Source: Scatosoma sp002474405
GTDB lineage: Bacteria > Bacillota > Clostridia > Christensenellales > Borkfalkiaceae
Direction: 5' to 3'
NCBI GenBank assembly: GCA_937892545.1
Contig: CALAFO010000091.1
Location: 1-31,323, forward strand
DNA length: 31,323 bases
Positions 22,831 through 30,682 of the stretch are shown in pieces. Below the pieces are notes generated by a model, which was not told the origin of the DNA, did no database searches, and saw nothing but the letters and a program-made list of their open reading frames with translations. The translations under genes were made by a program, and so were the position numbers. The first letter of the stretch is position 1. Every line of letters starts with the position of its first letter.

Positions 22831-24348
22831 ATGAGAACGAAATTAGCATTGTTGAATTCAATTACGTCGCTTCTGTTACAGATTGTAACAGTTATTTGCG
22901 GATTTATTCTTCCTCGCCTCTTATTGACTGCTTTTGGGTCTGAGGTGAATGGTGCGGTATCTTCTATAACTCAATTTTTGGGATATATTTCACTTTTAGA
23001 AGTCGGAGTGGGTGGGGTAACGAGAGCTGCGTTGTATAAACCTTTAGCGGATGGAGATACGAATAAAATCAGCGGAATTATCAATGCGACGCAAGGTTTT
23101 TTCAGAAAAATTGCTTACATATTTATTGTTTATGTAGTTATTTTAGCCTGTTCGTTTAAATATATTTCACATACCGAACTATCTTGGTTGTTTACTGCAA
23201 CGCTTGTTGTTATTATAGCCGTAAGTATATTCGCTCAGTATTATTATGGTTTAAGCTATTCTGTTTTGTTGATTGCAGATCAAAGGACATATATCGGAAA
23301 CTGTATTCAAATAACTACAGTATTGTTAAACACAGTAATATCTGTAGTATTGCTGAAACTTGGATGCGGCATTCACATAGTGAAATTTGTCAGTACAAGC
23401 GTGTATTTATTGAGACCGTTATTACTTTATTTTATAGCAAGGAAAAAATATAAAATAAATAACAAAGTACCTGCAGATACGGGCGCAATAAAACAACGCT
23501 GGAACGGGTTTGGACACCATATTGCATACTACATTCATAACAATGTAGATGTAATGGTAGTAACAATTGTCCTGGGGTTAAAAGTTGCTTCTGTTTATGC
23601 TGTTTACAATATGGTTTTGTCCGGGATTTTAAATATTGTCAACGCTTTGTCAGGGAGCAATGAAGCAGCTTTTGGCGATATGATTGCAAGAAAAGAACAA
23701 AAGAATTTACAAGATAATTTTCATATGATTGAAACGCTTTCATCAATGATTATAGTTATCTTTTTTTCAACTACGGGATTATTACTAACTGATTTTGTTG
23801 GAATATATACAAGCGGCATAGAGGATGTTAATTATATCTTACCTTTGTTTTCCGTGTTATTTGTAATTTCTCAAGCTTTGCACTGTGTAAAACAAAATTA
23901 TCATAATCTTGTTTTAGCGGCAGGACATTATAAAGAAACTCAAATCGGGGCGTTTATAGAGGCGGGAAGTAATTTGGTATTGTCATTTTTGCTGGCTTAT
24001 TTAATAGGTCTGCCGGGCGTTATAATAGCTACGATTATAGCAACAGTATATAGAACAATTGACTATGTGATTTACTTGAAAAAACATATTCTATTAAGAA
24101 ATTGTAATGTTTTTGTTTATAGAATGCTAATAAATTGTCTGACTGCGGCAATAATTGTTGGATTATATGCTATAATTCCGTTCAATGCACCTGAAACATA
24201 TATTCAGTGGGTGTTTAAAGCGTTACCTGTTTTTTTATTATCTGTAGGAGTAACGTTTATTGTAAATATTTTATTTTATAAAAATGACATTATCACAGCA
24301 ACTCTAAAAATTAAAAATGTTTTTCAGCGAAAAGTCATAAAAAAATAA
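22831..24348 (+). CDS. Wzx-like polysaccharide flippase (MOP superfamily)
   Basis: A 505-residue membrane protein with about 12-14 hydrophobic segments. It starts KLALLNSITSLLLQIVTVIC and continues GFILPRLLLTAFGSEVNGAV and GYISLLEVGVGGVTRAALYK, a recognisable pattern of gram-positive Wzx/MATE-like exporters. It would flip undecaprenyl-linked repeat units to the outer face before polymerisation by the Wzy-like protein. Strongly AT-rich; GGGAGA lies about 14 nt before the ATG. Confidence 0.88.
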   Translation: MRTKLALLNSITSLLLQIVTVICGFILPRLLLTAFGSEVNGAVSSITQFLGYISLLEVGVGGVTRAALYKPLADGDTNKISGIINATQGFFRKIAYIFIVYVVILACSFKYISHTELSWLFTATLVVIIAVSIFAQYYYGLSYSVLLIADQRTYIGNCIQITTVLLNTVISVVLLKLGCGIHIVKFVSTSVYLLRPLLLYFIARKKYKINNKVPADTGAIKQRWNGFGHHIAYYIHNNVDVMVVTIVLGLKVASVYAVYNMVLSGILNIVNALSGSNEAAFGDMIARKEQKNLQDNFHMIETLSSMIIVIFFSTTGLLLTDFVGIYTSGIEDVNYILPLFSVLFVISQALHCVKQNYHNLVLAAGHYKETQIGAFIEAGSNLVLSFLLAYLIGLPGVIIATIIATVYRTIDYVIYLKKHILLRNCNVFVYRMLINCLTAAIIVGLYAIIPFNAPETYIQWVFKALPVFLLSVGVTFIVNILFYKNDIITATLKIKNVFQRKVIKK

Positions 24349-24365
24349 TATCGGACGGAAAAAAG

Positions 24366-25430
24366 ATGAACAAAAAATCAATTTTAATTACCGGTGCGGC
24401 GGGGTTTATCGGGGCAAATCTTGTAAAAGAATTGCTGAAAACCGTTGACGGGGCAACAATCGTGGGGTTGGATAATCTCAACGACTATTACGACGTTTCC
24501 ATTAAAGAATACCGTTTAAAAGAAATCGAAAAACTTGCCGAAAACAGCTCTTCAAAGTGGTCTTTTATTAAAGGAAATATCGCGGATAAACGGCTTATAG
24601 ACGATCTTTTTGCAGAATATAAGTTCGATATTGTTGTAAATCTTGCGGCGCAGGCGGGCGTTCGGTATTCGATAACGAATCCGGATGTGTACATAGAAAG
24701 CAACATTATCGGGTTTTACAATATTCTCGAAGCGTGCCGCCATTCGTACGATAATGGCGAAAAAGGCGTCGAGCATTTGGTATACGCTTCGTCGTCCTCA
24801 GTATACGGTAGCAATAAAAAAGTGCCGTATTCCACCGATGATAAAGTGGACAACCCCGTTTCGCTTTACGCCGCAACAAAAAAGTCCAACGAGCTGCTTG
24901 CACACGCATACAGCAAACTGTATAACATTCCGTCAACAGGTTTACGTTTTTTTACGGTGTATGGTCCTGCGGGCAGACCGGATATGGCATATTTCGGTTT
25001 TACGAATAAGCTTATCAAAGGCGAAACGATTCAGATTTTTAATTACGGGAACTGCAAGCGCGATTTCACTTATGTTGACGATATTGTGGAAGGCGTAAAG
25101 CGTGTGATGATGCACGCGCCGGAAAAGAAAAACGGCGAGGACGGGTTGCCGATTCCGCCGTACAAGATTTACAATATCGGCAACAATCACCCCGAAAATC
25201 TGCTTGATTTCGTGCAAATTTTACAGGAAGAATTAGTGCGTGCGGGTGTTCTTCCGAAAGATTACGATTTTGAAGCGCATAAAAAACTTGTGCCGATGCA
25301 AGCGGGAGATGTTCCCGTAACATATGCGGATACTTCTGCGCTTGAAAAAGATTTCGGCTTCAAACCGAATACAAGCCTTCGTGAAGGTCTTCGCAAATTT
25401 GCCGAATGGTATAAAGAATTTTACTGTTAA
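24366..25430 (+). CDS. UDP-glucuronate 4-epimerase
   Basis: Short-chain dehydrogenase-type NAD enzyme interconverting UDP-GlcA and UDP-GalA. The 354-residue protein has GAAGFIG (10-16), NLAAQAGVRYS, the catalytic Ser region ASSSSVYG and Y168-x3-K172. VYGPAGRPDMAYFGFT is the mark that separates UDP-GlcA 4-epimerases (GRPDMA) from GalE. With the UDP-glucose dehydrogenase downstream it forms the route UDP-Glc to UDP-GlcA to UDP-GalA. GC content rises again from here to the end of the locus, resembling the first two genes of the locus. Confidence 0.9.
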   Translation: MNKKSILITGAAGFIGANLVKELLKTVDGATIVGLDNLNDYYDVSIKEYRLKEIEKLAENSSSKWSFIKGNIADKRLIDDLFAEYKFDIVVNLAAQAGVRYSITNPDVYIESNIIGFYNILEACRHSYDNGEKGVEHLVYASSSSVYGSNKKVPYSTDDKVDNPVSLYAATKKSNELLAHAYSKLYNIPSTGLRFFTVYGPAGRPDMAYFGFTNKLIKGETIQIFNYGNCKRDFTYVDDIVEGVKRVMMHAPEKKNGEDGLPIPPYKIYNIGNNHPENLLDFVQILQEELVRAGVLPKDYDFEAHKKLVPMQAGDVPVTYADTSALEKDFGFKPNTSLREGLRKFAEWYKEFYC

Positions 25431-25456
25431 TTACTTTTGAAAATCGTGTTGATGTT

Positions 25457-26051
25457 ATGATAAAAACAAGAGATGATTTAAAAAATTTTCTTAATCTATG
25501 AAAAAAAGAAATATGGCATAACAGATTGTTTACGCTATTGGATAATGCTTGTTTGTGGAAGTGAAAGAGCGGCGATATGGCGTTATCAAAGAATGTTGAG
25601 GGTTACAGAATATCATTGCAACATGAATCATAAAGTTAGATGCGCAATCAGTCGAATTAAACTGAATCATATGAGTAATAAGTATGGACTTCATATTGGA
25701 CTGAATACATGTGGGCGTGGTTTAAAAATAATGCATTTAGGTTTAGTATTAATAAACGGTAATGCTTAATTAGGTGATGATTGCAGTATACATATCAATA
25801 CTGCAATCGTAGCTAAAGGTATTAACGATTCAACTCCGATAATTGGGAGAGGCGTAGTTATAGGTTTTGGCGCAATTATTGTTGGAGGTGTACATATAGC
25901 AAACAATGTAGCAATCGGTGCTGGGGCAGTTGTGGTGAAAGATGTGCTGGAAGAAAATATCGCAGTGGCTGGGGTTCCGGCTCGAAAAGTAAGTGATAAT
26001 GGAAGACTAAATTGGAGCAATAAGAAAAATGAAACGAACACAGACAGCTAA
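25457..26051 (+). pseudogene. CysE-like (serine O-acetyltransferase type) capsule acetyltransferase, broken
   Basis: Fragments of a hexapeptide acetyltransferase in two frames. ATG 25457 gives MIKTRDDLKNFLNL then a stop at 25499. Removing one A from the run 25480-25485 joins this to the frame reading EKKKYGITD, GSERAAIWRYQRMLRVTEYH, NKYGLHIGLNTCGRGLKIMH and LVLINGNA. That frame hits TAA at 25767-25769 and then continues LGDDCSIHINTAIVAKG, PIIGRGVVIGFGAIIVGG, NVAIGAGAVVVKDV and AVAGVPARKVS to 26051. The family expects Lys/Arg/Gln at the stop position, so this looks like a point nonsense change. Two lesions make a genuine pseudogene likelier than for 13766-14219. Confidence 0.82.
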
Positions 26052-26094
26052 AAATATTATTGATTAAAACTAAATGTTTAGAGGAGAATACGAA

Positions 26095-27330
26095 ATGAAA
26101 ATAGCGGTAGCGGGAACGGGGTATGTAGGTTTATCGTTGGCGGTGCTTTTATCGCAGCACAACGAAGTAACGGCGGTGGACGTGATTCCCGAAAAGGTGG
26201 AGAAAATCAACAAGCGAATCAGCCCGATTCAGGACGAGTACATAGAGAAATATCTTGCCGAAAAAGACTTGAATCTTGTTGCTACATTGGACGGTGCAAA
26301 TGCGTATAAAAATGCTGAACTTGTTATCATTGCTGCGCCTACGAATTACGACCCGAAGAAAAACTTTTTCGATACGAAATACGTGGAACAGGTGATCGAG
26401 CTTGTTTTATCGGTAAATAAAGACGCCGTGATGGTGATAAAATCGACGATTCCCGTAGGCTACACGAAAAGCGTGAGAGAAAAATATCACACCGAAAATA
26501 TTATTTTCAGTCCCGAATTTCTTCGTGAATCGAAGGCGTTATATGATAATCTTTATCCGAGCCGGATTATCGTCGGCTGTCCGAAAGGAAACGAAAAAGT
26601 CGAAGCGATGGCGCATAAATTTGCGGGGTTGCTCCAGGAAGGCGCGATAAAAGAAAATATCGACACGCTGTTTATGGATACGACGGAAGCGGAAGCGGTA
26701 AAGCTGTTCGCGAATACGTATCTTGCGCTTCGGGTGGCATATTTCAACGAGCTTGATACCTATGCGGAAACGAAAGGCTTGAATACGAAGTCTATTATCG
26801 ACGGCGTTTGTCTTGATCCGCGGATCGGCGCACATTATAATAATCCTTCGTTCGGATACGGCGGGTATTGTTTGCCGAAGGACACGAAACAACTTCGTGC
26901 AAACTTTGAAGACGTTCCCGAAAATCTGATTTCCGCGATTGTCGAATCAAACCGGACGAGAAAAGATTTTATTGCGGAAGAAGTGCTTGAAAAAGCGGGC
27001 TTTTACGGAAAAGATCGTGAATACGGAGAAAACGGAATTCCGGGGAAGAAGGTTGTAATAGGTATTTATCGTTTGACTATGAAGAGTAATTCGGATAATT
27101 TCCGTCAATCTTCTATACAAGGCGTAATGAAGAGAATGCGGGCTAAGGGGGCGGAAATTATTGTTTACGAACCGACTTTGCAGGAAGATACATTTTTTGA
27201 AAATAAAGTGATTCACGATTTCGGTAGTTTCAAGAAAATGTGCGACGTGATTGTGGCAAACCGTTACGATTCTTGCTTGGATGACGTGCGTGAAAAAGTG
27301 TATACAAGAGATTTATATTTCAGAGATTAA
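26095..27330 (+). CDS. ugd: UDP-glucose 6-dehydrogenase
   Basis: NAD-dependent oxidation of UDP-glucose to UDP-glucuronate. The 411-residue protein starts MKIAVAGTGYVGLSLAVLLS (Rossmann motif GTGYVG), continues AAPTNYDPKKNFFDTKYVEQ, STIPVGYTKSVRE, FSPEFLRESKALYDNLYPSR and the catalytic C259 in GYGGYCLPKDTKQL, all standard for bacterial Ugd. The start at 26095 is set by GAGGAG 8 nt upstream; an ATG at 26074 would add 7 residues and ignores this site. It supplies UDP-GlcA to the 4-epimerase encoded just upstream. Confidence 0.92.
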   Translation: MKIAVAGTGYVGLSLAVLLSQHNEVTAVDVIPEKVEKINKRISPIQDEYIEKYLAEKDLNLVATLDGANAYKNAELVIIAAPTNYDPKKNFFDTKYVEQVIELVLSVNKDAVMVIKSTIPVGYTKSVREKYHTENIIFSPEFLRESKALYDNLYPSRIIVGCPKGNEKVEAMAHKFAGLLQEGAIKENIDTLFMDTTEAEAVKLFANTYLALRVAYFNELDTYAETKGLNTKSIIDGVCLDPRIGAHYNNPSFGYGGYCLPKDTKQLRANFEDVPENLISAIVESNRTRKDFIAEEVLEKAGFYGKDREYGENGIPGKKVVIGIYRLTMKSNSDNFRQSSIQGVMKRMRAKGAEIIVYEPTLQEDTFFENKVIHDFGSFKKMCDVIVANRYDSCLDDVREKVYTRDLYFRD

Positions 27331-27333
27331 GCG

Positions 27334-28542
27334 ATGGCGATGGCAATGAACAGCGTAGCGCAAACGATGTTTAACTGCATAAAATACGAAATTTGCGGGC
27401 AAAACGATAAAATTGTTTTGCCGGAAGTTTCCGCGCGTTTTCTGATTGAAGTATATAAGCTTTCGAAAGCTCATGACATGGCTCATTTGGTGGGCGATGC
27501 GCTGAATAAATGCGGCGTGTTTGAAAATTTGCCCGCTGTTATGGACGAAAACGAACGGGCGGCGATAGCAAAAGTCAAAGAAAAATTCGACGAACAGATT
27601 TTTACGGCGGTGTATCGCTATGAAACGATAAATTACGAGCTGGAGCAAATCTGTAAGACGCTTGAAGAAGCGGAAATACCGTTTATTCCGTTGAAAGGTT
27701 CGGTAATCCGCAAGTATTATCCCAAACCGTGGATGAGAACGAGTTGTGATATAGATATTTTGGTAAGAGAAGCGGATTTGGCGCGCGCCGTGGAGAAACT
27801 TTCGGAGACTCTGAAATATGAGCGTGGCGAAAAAGGTTCGCACGATATAAAAATGTATTCCGAAAACGGAGTGCATCTCGAACTGCATTTTTCGCTTATC
27901 GAAAGCGACGTGGTGAGTCAGACGGATATTCCGCTGCGGCAGGTATGGAATTACGTGCAACCGATAAACGGAACAAGCCGGCACGCTATGAACGACGAGA
28001 TGTTTTATTACTATCATATAGCGCATATGGCAAAGCATTTTGTTCACGGCGGATGCGGGGTAAGACCGTTTGCCGATTTGTGGCTGTATAATCGCGTAAA
28101 TACCGGAAATACAGATAAGCGGAACAAATTATTGTCTGACGGAGGGCTCTTAAAATTTTCGGAAGAAGCGGAAAATTTGGCGGCTGCGTGGTTCGGAAAC
28201 AAAGAACACGATGCTACTACGCAAGAAATGGAAAATTATATTCTGCAAGGTGGCGTGTACGGCACATTGGAACAGCACCTTGCGATGTCGCAAAATAAAA
28301 AGGGCGGAAAATTCAGGCATCTGATGAGCCGCATATTTCTTTCGTATAAAGATATGGCGATATATTATCCGTCGTTGAAAAAGTGTCCGATATTGTTTCC
28401 GTTTTATCAAGTACGTAGATGGTGCAGAATATTGTTTTGCGGCGGAAGAAAAGCCGCAATGAATGAAATTAAAGTGAATCAAAATATAACGAAAGAACAA
28501 CAAGAACGGGCAAAAAAATTATTGGAAGATCTGAATTTATAA
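27334..28542 (+). CDS. Nucleotidyltransferase-fold protein (NTP_transf_5-like), role in polysaccharide locus unknown
   Basis: A 402-residue protein with the motif of the uncharacterised nucleotidyltransferase family PF14907: IPFIPLKGSVIRKYYPKPWM then RTSCDIDILV, with the metal-binding-type acidic pair at D139 and D141. Later VHLELHFSL gives the third acidic strand and HMAKHFVHGG a histidine-rich helix region. Such proteins recur in capsule and antibiotic clusters with unproven substrates; transfer of a nucleotidyl or phospho group to a sugar or protein is possible. Three alternating ATG codons (27334, 27340, 27346) make the exact start uncertain. It is the last gene of the locus, 3 nt after ugd. 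Confidence 0.72.
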   Translation: MAMAMNSVAQTMFNCIKYEICGQNDKIVLPEVSARFLIEVYKLSKAHDMAHLVGDALNKCGVFENLPAVMDENERAAIAKVKEKFDEQIFTAVYRYETINYELEQICKTLEEAEIPFIPLKGSVIRKYYPKPWMRTSCDIDILVREADLARAVEKLSETLKYERGEKGSHDIKMYSENGVHLELHFSLIESDVVSQTDIPLRQVWNYVQPINGTSRHAMNDEMFYYYHIAHMAKHFVHGGCGVRPFADLWLYNRVNTGNTDKRNKLLSDGGLLKFSEEAENLAAAWFGNKEHDATTQEMENYILQGGVYGTLEQHLAMSQNKKGGKFRHLMSRIFLSYKDMAIYYPSLKKCPILFPFYQVRRWCRILFCGGRKAAMNEIKVNQNITKEQQERAKKLLEDLNL

Positions 28543-28588
28543 ATTTTTTTTGAATTTTCCAAAATATATAAACAAACGTTTTATTTTT

Positions 28589-28616
28589 TTGAAAGATTTT
28601 GAAAGAGTGATATAAT
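28589..28616 (+). promoter_or_regulatory. Sigma-A-like promoter of a short transcript
   Basis: TTGAAA (28589-28594) and TATAAT (28611-28616), 16 bp apart, on the + strand. The predicted start of transcription is near 28623. No open frame of note follows before a terminator at about 28765-28815. Confidence 0.65.
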
Positions 28617-28621
28617 TAGTA

Positions 28622-28817
28622 TGTAAAATTAAATCAAAGGAATTTTTATTTGGTTTTACAGCAAAACAATAACATTTTCGTTTATCAAAATGTGCGGATA
28701 GGAAAGTGTCCGCAACGGTGAAAAAAACGGTACAAAGATTTCTTGTTGCACAATGACAAGCAGCGGCGCATTACAAAGTAACTTTTTAAGTTACGGAATA
28801 GTGCGTCTTTTTTGTTT
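28622..28817 (+). ncRNA. Candidate structured small RNA or regulatory leader (about 195 nt)
   Basis: Between a good promoter and a good terminator there is no coding frame but much secondary structure: TGTAAAA/TTTTACA at the 5' end; ACATTTT/AAAATGT (about 28674-28695); GCGGATA/TGTCCGC (about 28693-28712) with loop GGAAAG; CTTGT/ACAAG (about 28742-28760); then the terminator. Size is in the range of 6S RNA or a riboswitch leader, but I do not recognise a consensus. It could be a free sRNA or an attenuated leader for sigG, whose coding region starts about 310 nt further on. Confidence 0.45.
28765..28817 (+). terminator. Intrinsic terminator of the short transcript
   Basis: GCGCATTA and TAGTGCGT pair over 8 bp (two G-U), then after an internal loop GTAACT pairs with AGTTAC; CTTTTTTGTTTT follows. 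A clear terminator shape inside an intergenic region. Confidence 0.7.
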
Positions 28818-29027
28818 TATGAAAGTTTTAAAATGGATTTACACTTGCTTTGAAATTCTCTCATACTCATGATTGCATCAGGCAAAACGCAGATGCCGCT
28901 TTTAAAATTTTTGAAAACAGCCTGCGATGAGTTCGGCTGTGAGGTGCATTGAAAGCATATTTTATAAGCAATTTCGGAAAAGCGGAATAAAAGCGCATAG
29001 AAACAAGAATAATACTCATACTTTCGT

Positions 29028-29080
29028 GTATGCCGCGGAGGGCGCGCTAAGCGGTGCGTGCGGGTGCGCCCGGCGTATAC
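29028..29080 (+). other. GC-rich hairpin upstream of sigG
   Basis: GGGCGC (29040-29045) pairs with GCGCCC (29066-29071), and the flanks GTAT-GCCG (29028-29035) and CGGC-GTATAC (29071-29080) are also roughly complementary. No T-tract follows. It lies just 5' of the probable sigG promoter. The remainder of 28818-29125 shows no gene; a small ACAGCC/GGCTGT hairpin is at 28917-28940. Confidence 0.4.
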
Positions 29081-29084
29081 TTAT

Positions 29085-29106
29085 GCTACATACAATTCGC
29101 TACATA
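29085..29106 (+). promoter_or_regulatory. Possible sporulation-type promoter element before sigG
   Basis: CATACAAT (29089-29096) matches the sigma-E -10 consensus and resembles older descriptions of sigma-G -10 elements (CATACTA). GCTACATA is directly repeated at 29085-29092 and 29099-29106. I find no convincing -35 (GYATA or ATA type) at normal spacing: GTATA at 29075-29079 is only 9 bp upstream. Assignment is therefore weak. Confidence 0.3.
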
Positions 29107-29125
29107 TCTTATAGGAGGCGGACGT

Positions 29126-29893
29126 ATGCAGAAAGTAGAGATATGCGGCGTGGATACGGCGGGGCTGCCGAAGCTTACCGCGCAGGAAAACGAAAAATTG
29201 ATGCGCGAACTGAAGGAGGGCGACGAGAGCGCCCGCGAAAAGTTTATCGTGGGAAATATGCGGCTGGTGCTTTCTTTGACGAAACGTTTCCGCGCGAAAA
29301 ACGCGCAGGCGGACGATTTGTTTCAGGCGGGGTGCGTGGGGCTGATTAAGGCGATCGATAATTTCGACCTTTCGGTGGGGGTAAAGTTTTCCACGTACGC
29401 AGTGCCGATGATTATCGGGGAAATCAAGCGGTTTATCCGCGACGGAAATTCTTTGAGAGTATCGCGCAGCATACGCGATACGGCGTATCTTGTGCTGAAA
29501 ACGCGCGAAAAAATAGAAAGCCGCGACGAGGTGGCGACGCTTGAAAAAATCGCCGCGGAAATGCGCGTGGCGCAAAGCGAAGTGGTGTACGCGCTGGACG
29601 CGATTTCCGACCCCGTTTCGCTGTACGAGCCCGTATATAACAAGTCCGGCGACGCGCTGCTTCTGATGGACCAGCTTGCCGATACGAAGAATACCGACGA
29701 ATCCTGGACGGAACACGTGGCGCTTCGCGAAGCGATGGGAAAACTGGGCGAGCGGGAAAAGAAAATTTTGTTTCTGAGATATTTCGAGGGAAAAACGCAG
29801 ACGGAAATTTCTTCGGAAGTGGGGATTTCTCAGGCGCAGGTATCGCGGCTGGAAAAAACCGCGTTGAAAAACATCCGCACGAACATTTCCTGA
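29126..29893 (+). CDS. sigG: RNA polymerase sporulation sigma factor SigG
   Basis: Late forespore sigma factor. The N-terminus MQKVEICGVDTAGLPKL carries the KVEICGVDT block that is diagnostic for SigG. Then EGDESAREKFIVGNMRLVLS, DDLFQAGCVGLIKAIDNFDL, KFSTYAVPMIIGEIKRFIRD (region 2.4), DAISDPVSLYEPVYNKSGD and VGISQAQVSRLEKTALKNI (region 4.2). Length 255, as usual. The start is fixed by AGGAGG (29113-29118), 7 nt upstream. It normally sits directly after sigE; here it is about 18 kb away, with the polysaccharide locus between. GC content returns to the level of the spoIIGA-sigE region. Confidence 0.95.
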   Translation: MQKVEICGVDTAGLPKLTAQENEKLMRELKEGDESAREKFIVGNMRLVLSLTKRFRAKNAQADDLFQAGCVGLIKAIDNFDLSVGVKFSTYAVPMIIGEIKRFIRDGNSLRVSRSIRDTAYLVLKTREKIESRDEVATLEKIAAEMRVAQSEVVYALDAISDPVSLYEPVYNKSGDALLLMDQLADTKNTDESWTEHVALREAMGKLGEREKKILFLRYFEGKTQTEISSEVGISQAQVSRLEKTALKNIRTNIS

Positions 29894-29923
29894 AAAAAAT
29901 TTCTGTGTTGCGGGCGGGAACGG

Positions 29924-29951
29924 TTACAAAGGGCGGATTTTGCGTTATAAT
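29924..29951 (+). promoter_or_regulatory. Probable promoter of the CMD-family gene
   Basis: TTACAA (29924-29929) and TATAAT (29946-29951), 16 bp apart, 40 nt before the start codon of the next gene. Confidence 0.55.
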
Positions 29952-29990
29952 ATAATTACAATAACGATAAACGAAAGGAGCCTTTTTTGT

Positions 29991-30335
29991 ATGGAAGAAA
30001 AAACAGAAGAAAAAATCGTTCAGACGGCAGGGAGAGAACAGCTCGGAGAATTTGCGCCGACGTTTGCGCACCTTAACGACGACGTGCTTTTCGGCGAAGT
30101 GTGGAACGAGCGCGCGATTGACGTGAAAACAAAGTGCATCGTTACGGTGGTGGCGCTGATGGCATCGGGAATTACGGATTCGTCTTTGACGTATCATTTG
30201 CAGAACGCGAAAAACCACGGCGTAACGAAAGAGGAAATCGCTGCGATTATCACGCATACCGGCATGTATGTGGGCTGGCCGAAAGCATGGGCGGCGTTCC
30301 GCCTTGCGAAAGAGGTGTGGAAAACGGAAGAATGA
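29991..30335 (+). CDS. Carboxymuconolactone decarboxylase (CMD) family protein
   Basis: A 114-residue all-helical protein of the CMD/AhpD superfamily: FAHLNDDVLFGEVWNERAID, then KTKCIVTVVALMASGITDSS, LTYHLQNAKNHGVTKEEIAA and IITHTGMYVGWPKAWAAFRL, all typical of the gamma-CMD group. The CxxC redox pair of AhpD is absent (the position reads M-A-S-G-I-T-D), so a peroxidase-type disulfide role is unlikely. The biochemical function cannot be stated. AAAGGAG (29974-29980) lies 10 nt before the ATG; an upstream in-frame start at 29940 falls within the promoter and is rejected. It appears to be monocistronic. Confidence 0.82.
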   Translation: MEEKTEEKIVQTAGREQLGEFAPTFAHLNDDVLFGEVWNERAIDVKTKCIVTVVALMASGITDSSLTYHLQNAKNHGVTKEEIAAIITHTGMYVGWPKAWAAFRLAKEVWKTEE

Positions 30336-30421
30336 TTTTTTTATTGCGGTTTTGCGTTTTCTCTTTGGCGAAACCGATAAAATAAAAATGATAAAAAATA
30401 GCGTTTTTTTGAAAAATCCGG

Positions 30422-30450
30422 TTGACAAACGCTTGGGAATATGGTACAAT
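30422..30450 (+). promoter_or_regulatory. Sigma-A promoter of the P-type ATPase gene
   Basis: TTGACA (30422-30427) and TACAAT (30445-30450), 17 bp apart; transcription should start near 30457, directly before the riboswitch aptamer. Confidence 0.8.
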
Positions 30451-30460
30451 AGCTACCGTA

Positions 30461-30541
30461 ATTGAGGGAGTAGTAGCGCGTAGCGTGGCAAGTCAACATT
30501 CTGACCGTCGGTCTGGCTTGTCTTAAAGAACGAGACTCATG
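30461..30541 (+). promoter_or_regulatory. Manganese riboswitch (yybP-ykoY family) aptamer
   Basis: The conserved elements are present in order: GGGAGTAG (30467-30474), GTCAACAT (30492-30499), CTGACCG...CGGTCTGG, and AACGAGACTC (30529-30538). P1 is TGAG (30463-30466) with CTCA (30536-30539). Members of this family sense Mn2+ and control Mn exporters and P-type ATPases. The 3' strand of P1 is also the left arm of the following terminator, so Mn binding should prevent termination and turn the gene on. Confidence 0.85.
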
Positions 30542-30579
30542 TTTAGCTTATCCGAGCTATACATGCGTCTCGTTTTTTT
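30530..30579 (+). terminator. Riboswitch-controlled intrinsic terminator
   Basis: ACGAGAC (30530-30536) pairs with GTCTCGT (30567-30573), CATGT with ACATG, and TAGCT with AGCTA, followed by seven T (30573-30579). It overlaps the 3' end of the Mn aptamer (30530-30541), giving mutually exclusive folds. Between here and the start codon (30580-30682) I see only a leader with AAGGAG at 30669-30674. Confidence 0.85.
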
Positions 30580-30682
30580 ATGTGCCCGACGCAGGAATTT
30601 CAAGGCGCGCTTTTGCGGCTGCTTCCCCGATAGCGGCGTTTGCCGCGCTGTACTTAAGATAAAACAACAAGGAGAAAGCAAA

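Noticed and set aside
28927..29349. 140-codon forward open frame overlapping the start of sigG
   Set aside because: Different frame from sigG, overlaps the AGGAGG-led sigG start and encodes an Arg/Gly-rich product with no domain.
30348..30377. Hairpin CGGTTTTGC/GCGAAACCG after the CMD-family gene
   Set aside because: Stem is plausible but no T-tract follows, so I did not call it a terminator.
29433..30449. 338-codon reverse-strand open frame
   Set aside because: Runs antisense across sigG, an intergenic promoter and the CMD-family gene; product rich in Arg/Phe/Pro without a domain.
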